Under the pieces are notes generated by a model. The model did no database searches, had not been told where the DNA came from, and saw nothing but the letters and a program-made list of their open reading frames with translations. Below are positions 17,701 to 25,068 of a stretch of 64,000 bases of DNA, one piece after another; position 1 is the first letter of the stretch; each line of letters starts with the position of its first letter. The DNA comes from Muribaculaceae bacterium (GTDB lineage: Bacteria; Bacteroidota; Bacteroidia; Bacteroidales; Muribaculaceae). The translations under genes were made by a program, and so were the position numbers. The stretch lies in contig JAFLTQ010000001.1 in assembly GCA_022510385.1 (NCBI GenBank), positions 152,955 to 216,954 on the forward strand, written 5' to 3'.

Positions 17701-18244
17701 TATCGAGCTGATATCTCAAAATAATGATGATATCGCCGAAATAATAAAGGCTATCTTCAATGATTTGGGTATTAATGCTCCCAATCTCTCTGTCGTAACA
17801 CATCCTTCTCCAAAGGAGATAACTGCTATGGGAGCTATTATGGCCTCAAAACCAAATGTCCACAACAGCTTGAAAGCTTTCACCGGAGATAACCTTAAGC
17901 CTAAAGAGATTATTCTCGACGACAATAGTATCAAGGATAAGGAAGAGGAAGCTCCCACTAAAGCTGAAATCATCAACCGACATGAAAACGGCTATAAGGA
18001 ATATGAGGAATTTGTCAACAAAATGCTGAAAAATCCTGCCGGCAAATTCAATACTTTGCTGAGAAGAGATTTTGAAGTCAAATTCGATGAAAAATTCTGC
18101 AATGCTCTCTTGGATAAGCCGACAATCACTGCTGCATATCAGGCCTGCGCTGCCTTATCAGCTAAAGAAGATGCTGACCGTATCAGCGAAACAACTTTCT
18201 TCTGGCCCCTTAAGCAGACTCTGATTGCTGCCGCTTCCGTTTAA
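14768..18244 (+). CDS. Large Hsp70/actin-fold ATPase
   Basis: The 1158-residue protein lacks a signal peptide. The first 580 residues have no recognised domain; they are Asn/Gln-rich between about 200 and 330 and then beta-rich. An actin/Hsp70-type ATPase follows. Phosphate-1 is VGVDFGTTNTYLCI (about 592-605), phosphate-2 is NIDIGGGTTDILYI (about 830-843), and the adenosine motif is VTFSGLGSKYIEL (about 966-978). No Hsp70 substrate-binding domain follows; instead there is a charged linker and a helical C-terminus of about 130 residues. The ATPase motifs are closer to consensus than those of the transmembrane Hsp70 fusion at the start of the cluster. It is predicted cytoplasmic. Gene spacing (3 bp) ties it to the tubulin-like protein. 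Confidence 0.82.
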   Translation: MAKHFVNTNPNVDSPSATGWDSALRYDKNRIPKIEDTIQGGLALHKMGTSIPHPFARLFVFETAFNEVNKTGHGVTNTSYAKLVSECLDLLEFLYQYGDQVTIRKWDRNDISKLHQSQSLGHHKLAASLEKAINNLSYPYNNSAVPVGSIFLFYYKGALLGGTSPLSLVFTSPNIRRNLKSINANGFVGLNGNNLFQDYSSATAQAVPLNERAQEFQDFLFRFYFAYQNLLKDTAIGSYIGLNGPTNNPVVWNNFMAQSPAQHQAQFGPNGQYNVFTLQVNGNTTQMNILSGANVPNVNLHIPLGFRNPAAVNVIQGNNPAAATSAAGTTGRNMVVSSDYEIRPEFSFPEDHILPLVLNNAGIPGALLVNGRPIPENLVIAESIENENDRLLPTGQNIRYPYLYADDFLEDSLVELPYKINSDNFISLSCQGKYFLLPVKPKFFKYFKPESLKNWISIEKDGDSYKVKLNIPIKYQQGMIELAKPIKRENILNLNDGAHMPGLAIFPSYRITNDEALNQYQILLREEETHPDIVIYKKDEQVSFSKRVNRDSNFYKVDSAFDAIVVQFGSFRGTVIPQFFNVETKVDSNLTVGVDFGTTNTYLCIQSSSNGSIDTLELDKARPQVLTLNAPDLTEGNKSQAYKDSMAPFGVDDFFNVFSRQFVPHQIGKDASASFPFRTIAFEDETFQHNHHEAMLFSDISIGFNNLNEAVQIGGYKYVSNLKWLLSQSSHANVAANEKRIELFIFELAWLIKNAIMLGPNPTKTPTVYTTYPSAMKRSERNKIDSFWKKSFNTLMGEGNVNIINSIYEATAPFLYLHKDQPAVGSNSVNIDIGGGTTDILYIDAEGTHKMYTDSVKFAGDDLWGDGIPTGVKNLRNPYFLTIENLVGNNTIKVDAAEAKRFAQQKDLADTSSDIMSYIFRNKAIYGPEMHFPISPALKQGLYAHFAAIIYNVGRTIKALGMKADNLKVTFSGLGSKYIELISQNNDDIAEIIKAIFNDLGINAPNLSVVTHPSPKEITAMGAIMASKPNVHNSLKAFTGDNLKPKEIILDDNSIKDKEEEAPTKAEIINRHENGYKEYEEFVNKMLKNPAGKFNTLLRRDFEVKFDEKFCNALLDKPTITAAYQACAALSAKEDADRISETTFFWPLKQTLIAAASV

Positions 18245-18269
18245 TTAATAATCTTAATATTAAGTGTTT

Positions 18270-18866
18270 ATGAAATGGTATGGCGGTAAAGCCCTCAAGG
18301 CTGACATTGATAATATAGTTCAAACTCTGCAAGAGTGTAAGAAGGATATGGAATTGCTAAATGTGGCGGTGGCAGAACTCAAAGATGCGGTCGCCAAGCT
18401 CTCCCATCTCCGTCAGAATGCTTCGGCAGATCAAATCGACAGGGTATTTTATAAGCTCGATCTCATTTTGTCGAAATTGGAAGGCAACACTTCTACCAAC
18501 TCTCAGAAAGGTTTGGCTGAGCCGGCACCTATCCATGCCGGGTCTGCCTCAAAACCACCGGTAGTAGAAAAATTTGCCCAGCAAATAGGTGACGGTGAGA
18601 TTCAAAATTCCACTTTGATGGATAATGAATCAAAATACACTAAATTTATCCTCAAAATAAGTGGAAATGAAGCCTCTTTTGAATTGCCTCAGTCTGAGAT
18701 AGCTCAAGAGAAAATCCTGAACAGTTATAGTGCAATTGTTCCTTTTGTGGAGGAAGTGGTTCATGTGGATGCGCCCAGAAATATTCTGAACGTAAAACCC
18801 GGTAGAATGGAACTCAAAAATGGAGTGTGGACTATAGCTGAAAAATTACAAGTCAAATTACAATAA
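18270..18866 (+). CDS. Coiled-coil protein of the cluster
   Basis: The 198-residue soluble protein has a predicted coiled coil over about residues 8-75, with heptads of I/L/V among charged residues. A Ser/Pro-rich linker and a C-terminal domain of about 85 residues follow. A GTG two codons earlier (18264) is also in frame, but the ATG at 18270 is preferred. The general shape, a short coiled coil next to an Hsp70, recalls nucleotide-exchange or adaptor proteins. No GrpE motif is seen, so I make no functional call. It lies 25 bp after the Hsp70/actin-like gene. Confidence 0.7.
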   Translation: MKWYGGKALKADIDNIVQTLQECKKDMELLNVAVAELKDAVAKLSHLRQNASADQIDRVFYKLDLILSKLEGNTSTNSQKGLAEPAPIHAGSASKPPVVEKFAQQIGDGEIQNSTLMDNESKYTKFILKISGNEASFELPQSEIAQEKILNSYSAIVPFVEEVVHVDAPRNILNVKPGRMELKNGVWTIAEKLQVKLQ

Positions 18867-18904
18867 TCAAGTGTAGTTACAATAATTTAGAACTCGCAGT
18901 AAGA

Positions 18905-19975
18905 ATGAATTTCAATTTAAATAAATTTAAAGCAGCCCTGATGTGTGCCGCATTAATAATCGGCTCTATCGGCATGACATCTTGTCGCGGTAAGAAAAAA
19001 CAAATCGATAAGGTCAATAATGCAAAGGTGATTCAGGTGATTAACGGTAACACCGTGAAACTTAATAATGGTCTGACTGTCCATCTTTTAGGTATCCCGG
19101 CAAACACTCAGACTGAAAATTATCTTAAATCAACAGCACTTAATAAAACTGTTTCCCTAACTTCCGATAAGTCAAGTTCAAAACCTAAAATCTATAAAAG
19201 ATCTTCCGACGAAGTGTGGGCTTATATGAAGGTAAAGGAAGATAATAAGGTCATCCCGTTAAACGGAACTATGATTCGTAATAAAATTTGCGAAGTGAAT
19301 ACCGATTTTCTCGGCGACTCTATTCAGAAATTTAAGGAGATAAATCCTCTACCCCCTATAATGGATTATCCCGCCTTGAAAGCAAAGATGGTTCCGGCAA
19401 CTTTTATGATCAGAGCTCACGACAACAGACAATCCTGGCTCGGCACCGGCTTCTTTATCTCAGAAAACGGGTTGGCTCTCACTAATGAGCATGTTCTGGG
19501 AGAGGGTGTTGTCGACGGATACGTTTCTCTTCCAAATAGCGACGGAAGAATCGATGGCACAAGAAACCGGGGAATCATTAAACTAATTTATTCGGATCCA
19601 CGACTCGACTATACTATTTTCCAAGTTCAACTTGATCCGGGTGAAACAGTCCCTTATCTTGAATTGGCTGCCCAACAGACAGTCGTGCCTGATGAAATAG
19701 CCATAGTCGGCAATCCGCTCGGATTTGATGCTCTTTTCACTATCGGAAACGTTTCCCAAATCTTTGATGAAGTCGGAAAAATTGGCGTCACTGCTGATAT
19801 CACTACCGGCAATTCAGGCGGTCCGATTTGTAACCGTAGGGGGCAGGTAGTAGGCATTTCTCAAAGTGTCGCAGTTTCTGAGGCCGGGGATGCACCTAAA
19901 TTCGGCGTTGATATTATGAGGGTGAGGAGAGTGCTTGATAATCATTCCGATATTCCTACTTATGCAGGGAAATAA
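18905..19975 (+). CDS. Trypsin-like serine protease lipoprotein
   Basis: The 356-residue protein has a lipoprotein signal ending in GMTSC (Cys27). A first small domain (about 37-110) resembles the beta-barrel start of a staphylococcal-nuclease fold, with VIQVINGNTVKL and VHLLGIP, but lacks clear nuclease residues. It is followed by a trypsin-like/HtrA-like protease domain. The catalytic triad is visible: His196 in LTNEHVLG, Asp in the DPRLDYTIF segment (about 234), and Ser in TTGNSGGP (about 303). There is no PDZ domain, so it is not a standard DegP. It is predicted in the periplasm or on an outer-membrane face, and would supply proteolysis to the extracytoplasmic side of the cluster. The following gene starts inside its last codons. 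Confidence 0.85.
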   Translation: MNFNLNKFKAALMCAALIIGSIGMTSCRGKKKQIDKVNNAKVIQVINGNTVKLNNGLTVHLLGIPANTQTENYLKSTALNKTVSLTSDKSSSKPKIYKRSSDEVWAYMKVKEDNKVIPLNGTMIRNKICEVNTDFLGDSIQKFKEINPLPPIMDYPALKAKMVPATFMIRAHDNRQSWLGTGFFISENGLALTNEHVLGEGVVDGYVSLPNSDGRIDGTRNRGIIKLIYSDPRLDYTIFQVQLDPGETVPYLELAAQQTVVPDEIAIVGNPLGFDALFTIGNVSQIFDEVGKIGVTADITTGNSGGPICNRRGQVVGISQSVAVSEAGDAPKFGVDIMRVRRVLDNHSDIPTYAGK

Positions 19976-20726
19976 TAAACATTATAAGATTTTCCTTATT
20001 AATGAATTGGTTTATGGGACTGGCTACGACAGCCATTCCCATAAATTTAATTTTAACTTGCATCATTCCATAAGCCCGGAAAAACTTAATTCGCTTATCC
20101 TTAAAGGCCAAGATTTCGGGATACCGGCGACAGAAGCCGAATCTTACATAGATCAGATCCTGAACTCTCTTCCTGTTCATCCCCATCAGGAAACTCCTTT
20201 CACTGTCGATGTAGCTAAAGAAAATCCGGGTGAAATTTTCGAAATTGAGTTTCAGGAAAATGGTAACATCGCCACCCTTTCCCTTATGACTATAGGTGGT
20301 AATAAGTTGCTCGTTTTAGATTCTTCTGACAGTGGTCTTCTTCCGGGTGACTTCATCCGACTCACTAATACCAGGATCTCCTCAAAAGGGAATATCCAAT
20401 GTGAAGTGGAAGCTCCCGAATGTAAGAATCTGTTTTATTTCTCAATGCCTGTCTCAAGAATCGTCAAGGTAGTTATACCTCTCGCCTATGAAGCTTTGAG
20501 CCTCTATAAAAGAGAGATCTCATCCTTGCCTGAGGATACCGGTGAATATATCGATCTCAATAATCCCGTGATGGGAATCCTCTTCGGGAAATACTCTCTG
20601 AAGGCCCCAATCTATATGAACATTGATCCTCAAAATTCTGATCAAGCCCGACTCACCAACGGGGAAGTTATCCATACCTCTCAGAAAAAAGGATTTTGGC
20701 AAAAGAATGATAAAATTGCTGACTGA
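19962..20726 (+). CDS. Unrecognised cytoplasmic protein of the cluster
   Basis: The 254-residue protein has no signal peptide, no transmembrane helix and no motif that I recognise. I took the ATG at 19962, which overlaps the protease stop by 14 bp; an earlier in-frame ATG at 19935 would add nine hydrophobic residues deeper in the protease gene. The first 60 residues are mixed helix and strand (NLHHSISPEKLNSLIL). The middle, about 85-170, reads as alternating strands and could be a small beta-barrel. It overlaps the next gene by one base (TGATG), which indicates coupled translation. Confidence 0.65.
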   Translation: MQGNNKHYKIFLINELVYGTGYDSHSHKFNFNLHHSISPEKLNSLILKGQDFGIPATEAESYIDQILNSLPVHPHQETPFTVDVAKENPGEIFEIEFQENGNIATLSLMTIGGNKLLVLDSSDSGLLPGDFIRLTNTRISSKGNIQCEVEAPECKNLFYFSMPVSRIVKVVIPLAYEALSLYKREISSLPEDTGEYIDLNNPVMGILFGKYSLKAPIYMNIDPQNSDQARLTNGEVIHTSQKKGFWQKNDKIAD

Positions 20727-21049
20727 TGGCCCTTATTGAAGTTATTTTAAAAGAAGCTGCAGAAACTCCCGAAGAGTTCTTGCCTGAGAAAGTGAAGGGA
20801 TGGCAGAAAAGATGTGCCGATGAAAATATTTCTCTTTATGCTCTTGAAAAAATTCTTGCGTTGGAGCAGCCCGAGAAGCGAGGTCAAAGGTCTATGTATC
20901 GTTTTGTTTCTTCCTTAAAGAAAGAGGAGGCAGAAAAAGGGGAAAAGAAAGATATTCATGATACTCAAAAAGATAAAGGGGATGACCAAGTAAAGAAAAA
21001 GAACGGTTTCATTTCTTCCTTAAAAAAATTACTCGGTTCCGGCAAATAA
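20726..21049 (+). CDS. Small charged protein of the cluster
   Basis: The 107-residue protein has a helical, partly acidic first half, then a Lys/Asp/Glu-rich spacer (about 70-93) and a short amphipathic C-terminus (FISSLKKLLGSGK) that could touch a membrane or a partner. A similar SSLKK sequence occurs earlier, near residue 62, so the protein carries a short internal repeat. No family is recognised. The ATG shares a base with the stop of the previous gene. Confidence 0.6.
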   Translation: MALIEVILKEAAETPEEFLPEKVKGWQKRCADENISLYALEKILALEQPEKRGQRSMYRFVSSLKKEEAEKGEKKDIHDTQKDKGDDQVKKKNGFISSLKKLLGSGK

Positions 21050-21079
21050 GCCGGCTTTATAAGATAAGAGGGTTACGTT

Positions 21080-22639
21080 ATGACAAATCATATTATCCTG
21101 CCCCGTGATTGGGTCGACTCTTTCCTTGTTTCACTTTGCCTGCCTTCTGACAGCTCAATAAAACTGGATCTGGTCACTTATGGAGATAAAGATGGCTCCG
21201 ACGACGTAAGAAGATATACTGATTTCAGAAAGTTGATCTGTGAGGCTGACCCTAATGTAAAATTACCCTTTATAGAGGAGACACGACACCTCTCCTTACC
21301 GGATATCAATTCTTTGACTCCCGGTTGTAACACTCTTTTGCCGGAAAGTTACCAATTGGCTGAGTCTTTTTTCTCTGATTCTAAAATAGAGGATGGGGAT
21401 TCCATTATTATCCTGGCCGACTCCCAATTATGGATCGGAGTTGCATTTCATTTGCTTTCCTCAAACAGACAATTTAGAAACCTCTCTTTGCTCATTCCTT
21501 ATGATGAAAATCACGAGGAAACTATGGTGAATCTTCTCCTTCTCAAGAATTATCTTGAATCCCGATTAAAGATTGAGATAGTGGATTTTGGGAAAAATAA
21601 TGATCTGGCTTTATGTAGCCTGGCAGTTGCCGGTTGTTCAATTCCTTTCTCTCCGGGGATATTCCTTCGGAAATTACCCAATAAATCCATTTATGTCACA
21701 GCAAATGAACTCCCTTCAAACACCACTGCCATTTCTCTAAATAATTTAAAACAACTTCAATTTAATCTTGAATCTGCTCTTAAAAACCCGACTTTCCTCA
21801 AAAAAAGCAAAACTGAAAGAAGTTTCAGCGATTTCTTATATCCCATTGATTCTTTTTTAAATCTTACTGATAAAATTCTTCTTTCTCGTAAATTAACTTT
21901 CAGATTTGAAGCTGCTCCATCTGACTGTTCCGGCAAAATAAATAAAGTAAAATCACAACCCGATGGAAAATCAAGCAACTTCTATTGCCTGAACGCGCTC
22001 GCACATATTCTTCCGCTTTCGTTAGTCTCATCCCCATTATTCTTAAGTCAGGACACTGAAAGACCGGAAATTAACAACATTGAAAACATTAATGTTGATG
22101 AAAATTTCAATTTCTCTCTTCTGATAAACCCCTTTGTTTGCTCACAAATAACATTTAATGCATTCAAAAATCGGGAGGGAGAATCATCTGCCAAAATTCG
22201 CTCTGCTTGTCTTGACCTGTGGGAAATCAGCATGGAAAACCTGATTGAGAATGTAGAGACCTCGATTAAAGTCACCGAATTAACAAGAAAAGAGAATTCC
22301 AAAACATGGAAGCTTTATTCTTCATTGCCTTATTCGGAAATACCGTTGAATCAAAAAGCAATATTCAATGTAGCCTTCTCTAAGGGAATCTCAGGATTCA
22401 CTTCCCCGGAGACAGGATTCGCAGTTTGTTATATTTCAGGAGTCAATGTTAAAGAATTGAAAGAGAGAAGTCTCGAATTCAAAAGGTTTATTTATTCATA
22501 TGTCAACCTCCTTGATGGTTTCTCTCCGGAATTTAAAGGATATGTCTCCGATAATTGTGAAACGGATGAAATCGCCGACTCCACCGGAAATTTCTTTCAA
22601 AGCTATCCGCCCCTTAGGAAACATATCCCCATCTATTAA
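21080..22639 (+). CDS. Unrecognised 519-residue protein closing the cluster
   Basis: The protein is soluble, without signal peptide or membrane helix, and lacks any motif I recognise. The first 200 residues alternate strands and helices in a Rossmann-like rhythm (for example DSIIILADSQLWIG and NLSLLIPYDENHEETMVNLLLLKNYL), but no nucleotide-binding loop is visible. The C-terminal half is richer in strands. It is separated by 30 bp from the previous gene and is the last gene before a housekeeping-type hydrolase, so I place the end of the cluster here. Downstream transcription into the hydrolase gene is possible, since no terminator is seen. Confidence 0.65.
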   Translation: MTNHIILPRDWVDSFLVSLCLPSDSSIKLDLVTYGDKDGSDDVRRYTDFRKLICEADPNVKLPFIEETRHLSLPDINSLTPGCNTLLPESYQLAESFFSDSKIEDGDSIIILADSQLWIGVAFHLLSSNRQFRNLSLLIPYDENHEETMVNLLLLKNYLESRLKIEIVDFGKNNDLALCSLAVAGCSIPFSPGIFLRKLPNKSIYVTANELPSNTTAISLNNLKQLQFNLESALKNPTFLKKSKTERSFSDFLYPIDSFLNLTDKILLSRKLTFRFEAAPSDCSGKINKVKSQPDGKSSNFYCLNALAHILPLSLVSSPLFLSQDTERPEINNIENINVDENFNFSLLINPFVCSQITFNAFKNREGESSAKIRSACLDLWEISMENLIENVETSIKVTELTRKENSKTWKLYSSLPYSEIPLNQKAIFNVAFSKGISGFTSPETGFAVCYISGVNVKELKERSLEFKRFIYSYVNLLDGFSPEFKGYVSDNCETDEIADSTGNFFQSYPPLRKHIPIY

Positions 22640-22680
22640 CCTGAATACATAAACTTGAAACCTAATAACTTTACAGCGCC

Positions 22681-23322
22681 ATGCAAGTAGCCATATTTCA
22701 ATTCTCCCTTTTCGGCATCAACACTTATGTCGTTTTCGATCCCGCATCAAAAGAATGTGCAATCATCGACCCCGGAATGTCCAATTCTGAAGAAGAAAAA
22801 GCCATAGAAAATTTTATAGCTGAAAAGGGTCTGACGCTCACCCGGATAATCAATACCCATCTTCACATCGATCACGTTGCCGGAATCCCGTTTTTAAGAA
22901 AAAAATATGGAGTCCCTATCCTTGCTCATGAAGGAGATAAATTCTTAGGAGAGGGGATAAAAGAACAAGCTGAAATGTTCGGACTGCGTTTGAATATAGG
23001 GGAAATAGAAATCTCTGAATACATTAAAGCCGGTGATAAAATCAAAATCGGGGATGGGGAACTTGAGGTTATTTCAGTGCCCGGTCATTCCAAAGGGAGT
23101 ATAGCTCTTTATGACCGTTCCGCCGGTTTCCTAATCACCGGAGATGCACTTTTCCGCGGATCTATCGGTCGCACCGATCTGCCCGGAGGCAATTATCAGG
23201 AACTCCTCAGCAGTATTGGTAAAGAAATCTTGACCTTACCCGATAACACGGTTATTTTACCCGGCCACGGCCCCGCTTCCACAATCGGAGAAGAACGCGC
23301 CTTCAATCCCTTCCTCTCTTAG
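22681..23322 (+). CDS. Metallo-beta-lactamase-fold hydrolase (glyoxalase II-like)
   Basis: The 213-residue cytosolic enzyme has the family's metal ligands: THLHIDH (HxHxDH, about 59-65), GHSKGS (about 137), TGDALF (about 156) and a late PGHGP (about 196). These are the dinuclear metal site of glyoxalase II-like hydrolases, which cleave thioesters such as S-lactoylglutathione. Many bacterial members of this short form have other or unknown substrates. It starts 41 bp after the cluster's last gene. I regard it as a neighbour rather than a member, because such proteins are common in Bacteroidales. Confidence 0.88.
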   Translation: MQVAIFQFSLFGINTYVVFDPASKECAIIDPGMSNSEEEKAIENFIAEKGLTLTRIINTHLHIDHVAGIPFLRKKYGVPILAHEGDKFLGEGIKEQAEMFGLRLNIGEIEISEYIKAGDKIKIGDGELEVISVPGHSKGSIALYDRSAGFLITGDALFRGSIGRTDLPGGNYQELLSSIGKEILTLPDNTVILPGHGPASTIGEERAFNPFLS

Positions 23323-23413
23323 AGTCCATCCCAAAATACGCCTAAATTTGCGATAAATCTATTTCATGATATAAATAGGTTTCTCAGGCACTTCGTGTTC
23401 GGAGGGTTCAGCT

Positions 23414-24694
23414 TTAATTCTTAAGGGTGTTGATTGGCACAATATACACTCCATCAGACCTCTGAAATGCAAATTGACCTGTAGCCGTAATAACCATCAT
23501 AAAGCTTGGGTCTCCCATTTTATTTGTATCTATGGTATTTTTTAATTTTAGAAGATTTTTAACTCCTTCCTCTATTAGCTTATCTCCACCTAATTTTATT
23601 TCTATCAGACCATATTTCCCATTCCTAAAATGAATAACTAAATCACACTCCAATCCGTTACTATCTCTGAAATGGTAGACTTCTCCTCCTAAACTTTCTG
23701 CATACACCCTTAAGTCTCTGACACACATTGTCTCGAAAATAAATCCAAAGGTATTAAGATCATTTATCAGGTCTTCCGGTCCAACACTTAAAGATGAAGT
23801 TGCTATAGAAGGATCAGAAAAATATCTTGTTTCAGTGGTTCTAATAGCACTTTTACTCCGAAGATTCGGATTCCAGGCAGGCATATCTTCTATTACATAA
23901 ATTTGTTTTAATGTATCTATATAGTTTTGTACGGTTCTGGAATCTAAGGTGTCGGATTCTCCTGATTTCATATCTGCTGTTATTGCATTAACAGAAGTCT
24001 GGCTTCCTTGTAATCTCGCATACGAACGCAATAAACGTTTTATTCTATCACGATTTATTGACATTCTTGAGGCTCTTGCAATATCAAAATTAACGATTGC
24101 TTGATAATAATCTTCTGCTCGGTCTAAGGCTATGGTTCTATCTTGCAGAGTAGCTTTGGGCCAACCCCCTCGACAGCATAAATAAGCAATCTCAGATAGA
24201 TTGGATGTAGACACTCCGGTTTGTTTTTTCCCATTTAGAATTTCTTGTAAAGACACAGCGCCATTTGAATCTCCTGATTCCCAGAGACTCATAGTTCTCA
24301 TTTTTAATCGAGCTATCCTCCCTGTGCCTGTATGCATTGTTTTCTTGATTTCCTCACTGATTTGAGGCACCGCAGATCCTGTCAGAATAAACTGCCCCTC
24401 TTCCTTCTTATGATCTACTCTAAATCTTACCGCATTCCACAATTCAGGAGCAATCTGCCATTCATCGATCAGACGAGGGGTGGCTCCTGAAAGCAGTAAT
24501 TGAGGGTCAGTTTCAGCTAATTTGATATTGTTATTTTTGTTGACAGGATCATCCATATAGATTACACTGTTTGAATGTTGCTCTGCTGTAGTGGTTTTGC
24601 CACACCATTTTAACCCTTCAATTAAAACGGCGCCTGTACCCATAAGTTTTCTTTTTAGAAGCCCGTCTATCAGTCGTGGTTTATATATTTCCAT
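23414..24694 (-). CDS. AAA ATPase with DUF4143 and nuclease-like C-terminus
   Basis: The 426-residue protein has a Walker A-type loop at GLKWCGKTT (about 25-33) and a Walker B-like LIDEWQ (about 75). A winged-helix DUF4143 region follows. Near the C-terminus is a restriction-endonuclease-fold signature, ECDLVIHF followed by LIEIKLG (D...ExK), at about 350-370. Proteins of this family are widespread in gut Bacteroidales, often in many copies, and their function is not established. No toxin or partner gene is adjacent. Its promoter is clear and its -33 box lies within a 23-bp tandem array. Confidence 0.85.
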   Translation of the reverse strand: MEIYKPRLIDGLLKRKLMGTGAVLIEGLKWCGKTTTAEQHSNSVIYMDDPVNKNNNIKLAETDPQLLLSGATPRLIDEWQIAPELWNAVRFRVDHKKEEGQFILTGSAVPQISEEIKKTMHTGTGRIARLKMRTMSLWESGDSNGAVSLQEILNGKKQTGVSTSNLSEIAYLCCRGGWPKATLQDRTIALDRAEDYYQAIVNFDIARASRMSINRDRIKRLLRSYARLQGSQTSVNAITADMKSGESDTLDSRTVQNYIDTLKQIYVIEDMPAWNPNLRSKSAIRTTETRYFSDPSIATSSLSVGPEDLINDLNTFGFIFETMCVRDLRVYAESLGGEVYHFRDSNGLECDLVIHFRNGKYGLIEIKLGGDKLIEEGVKNLLKLKNTIDTNKMGDPSFMMVITATGQFAFQRSDGVYIVPINTLKN

Positions 24695-24724
24695 ATCTTT
24701 ATTTTACACTCATAAAGTATTGAG

Positions 24725-24756
24725 CAAAAGTAATAAAAATAAATTATTGTATCAAA
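24725..24756 (-). promoter_or_regulatory. Promoter of the DUF4143 ATPase
   Basis: On the minus strand, TTTG at 24756-24753, a 20-bp spacer and TACTTTTG at 24732-24725 match the Bacteroidota promoter closely. The ATG is 30 bp downstream. The -33 box is inside the first 23-bp repeat unit. Confidence 0.75.
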
Positions 24757-24860
24757 TGTGGCAGTTTTATTGTATCAAATGTGGCAGTTTTATTGTACCA
24801 AATGTGGCAGTTTTATTGTATCAAATGTGGCAGTTTTATTGTACCAAATGAAGCAGTTTT
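24746..24860. repeat. Five 23-bp direct tandem repeats
   Basis: Units begin at 24746, 24769, 24792, 24815 and 24838, with consensus ATTGTATCAAATGTGGCAG followed by TTTT. Units 1, 2 and 4 are identical; unit 3 differs at one base and unit 5 at three. A degenerate sixth start (ATTGCATC) follows at 24861. The array abuts the ATPase promoter, and each unit contains CAAA, that is TTTG on the transcribed strand. There are no spacers, so it is not CRISPR. Confidence 0.92.
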
Positions 24861-24972
24861 ATTGCATCGATTGAATTTATGTCCATTATACACTCCATTT
24901 ACCAATTGCAAACAATATTTTGAAGACGAGCATTTCATCAGAGTGATTTGTCTCATTGAAAAATATACATTT

Positions 24973-25002
24973 TTGCATTATGTATTTTTTTACATAATGT
25001 AA
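24973..25002. repeat. 12-bp inverted repeat around a T6 centre
   Basis: TTGCATTATGTA (24973-24984) and TACATAATGTAA (24991-25002) are inverted copies with one mismatch, separated by six T residues. The repeat lies 3' of NAD kinase and 5' of the tandem array. It may act as a hairpin terminator for nadK or be a protein-binding palindrome. The rest of the 374-bp gap 24695-25068 holds only the promoter, the tandem array and AT-rich sequence. Confidence 0.6.
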
Positions 25003-25068
25003 GCCTGCATAATAAAAGAAGTTTGAATTGACCCTTAAAATAAGTTTTTAATTAGGGATGTCAATACC

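Noticed and set aside
18264..18866. GrpE-type nucleotide exchange factor
   Set aside because: Only the short coiled coil next to an Hsp70 suggests it; the GrpE signature is absent.
24746..24860. CRISPR-like array
   Set aside because: The units are directly adjacent with no spacers, only 23 bp long, and no cas genes are present.
24591..25002. Two plus-strand reading frames (86 and 73 codons) across the tandem repeats, giving repeated CIKCGSF/VAVLLYQ peptides
   Set aside because: They arise because a 23-bp unit happens to lack stops in two frames. They overlap the ATPase gene and its promoter and have no protein-like features.
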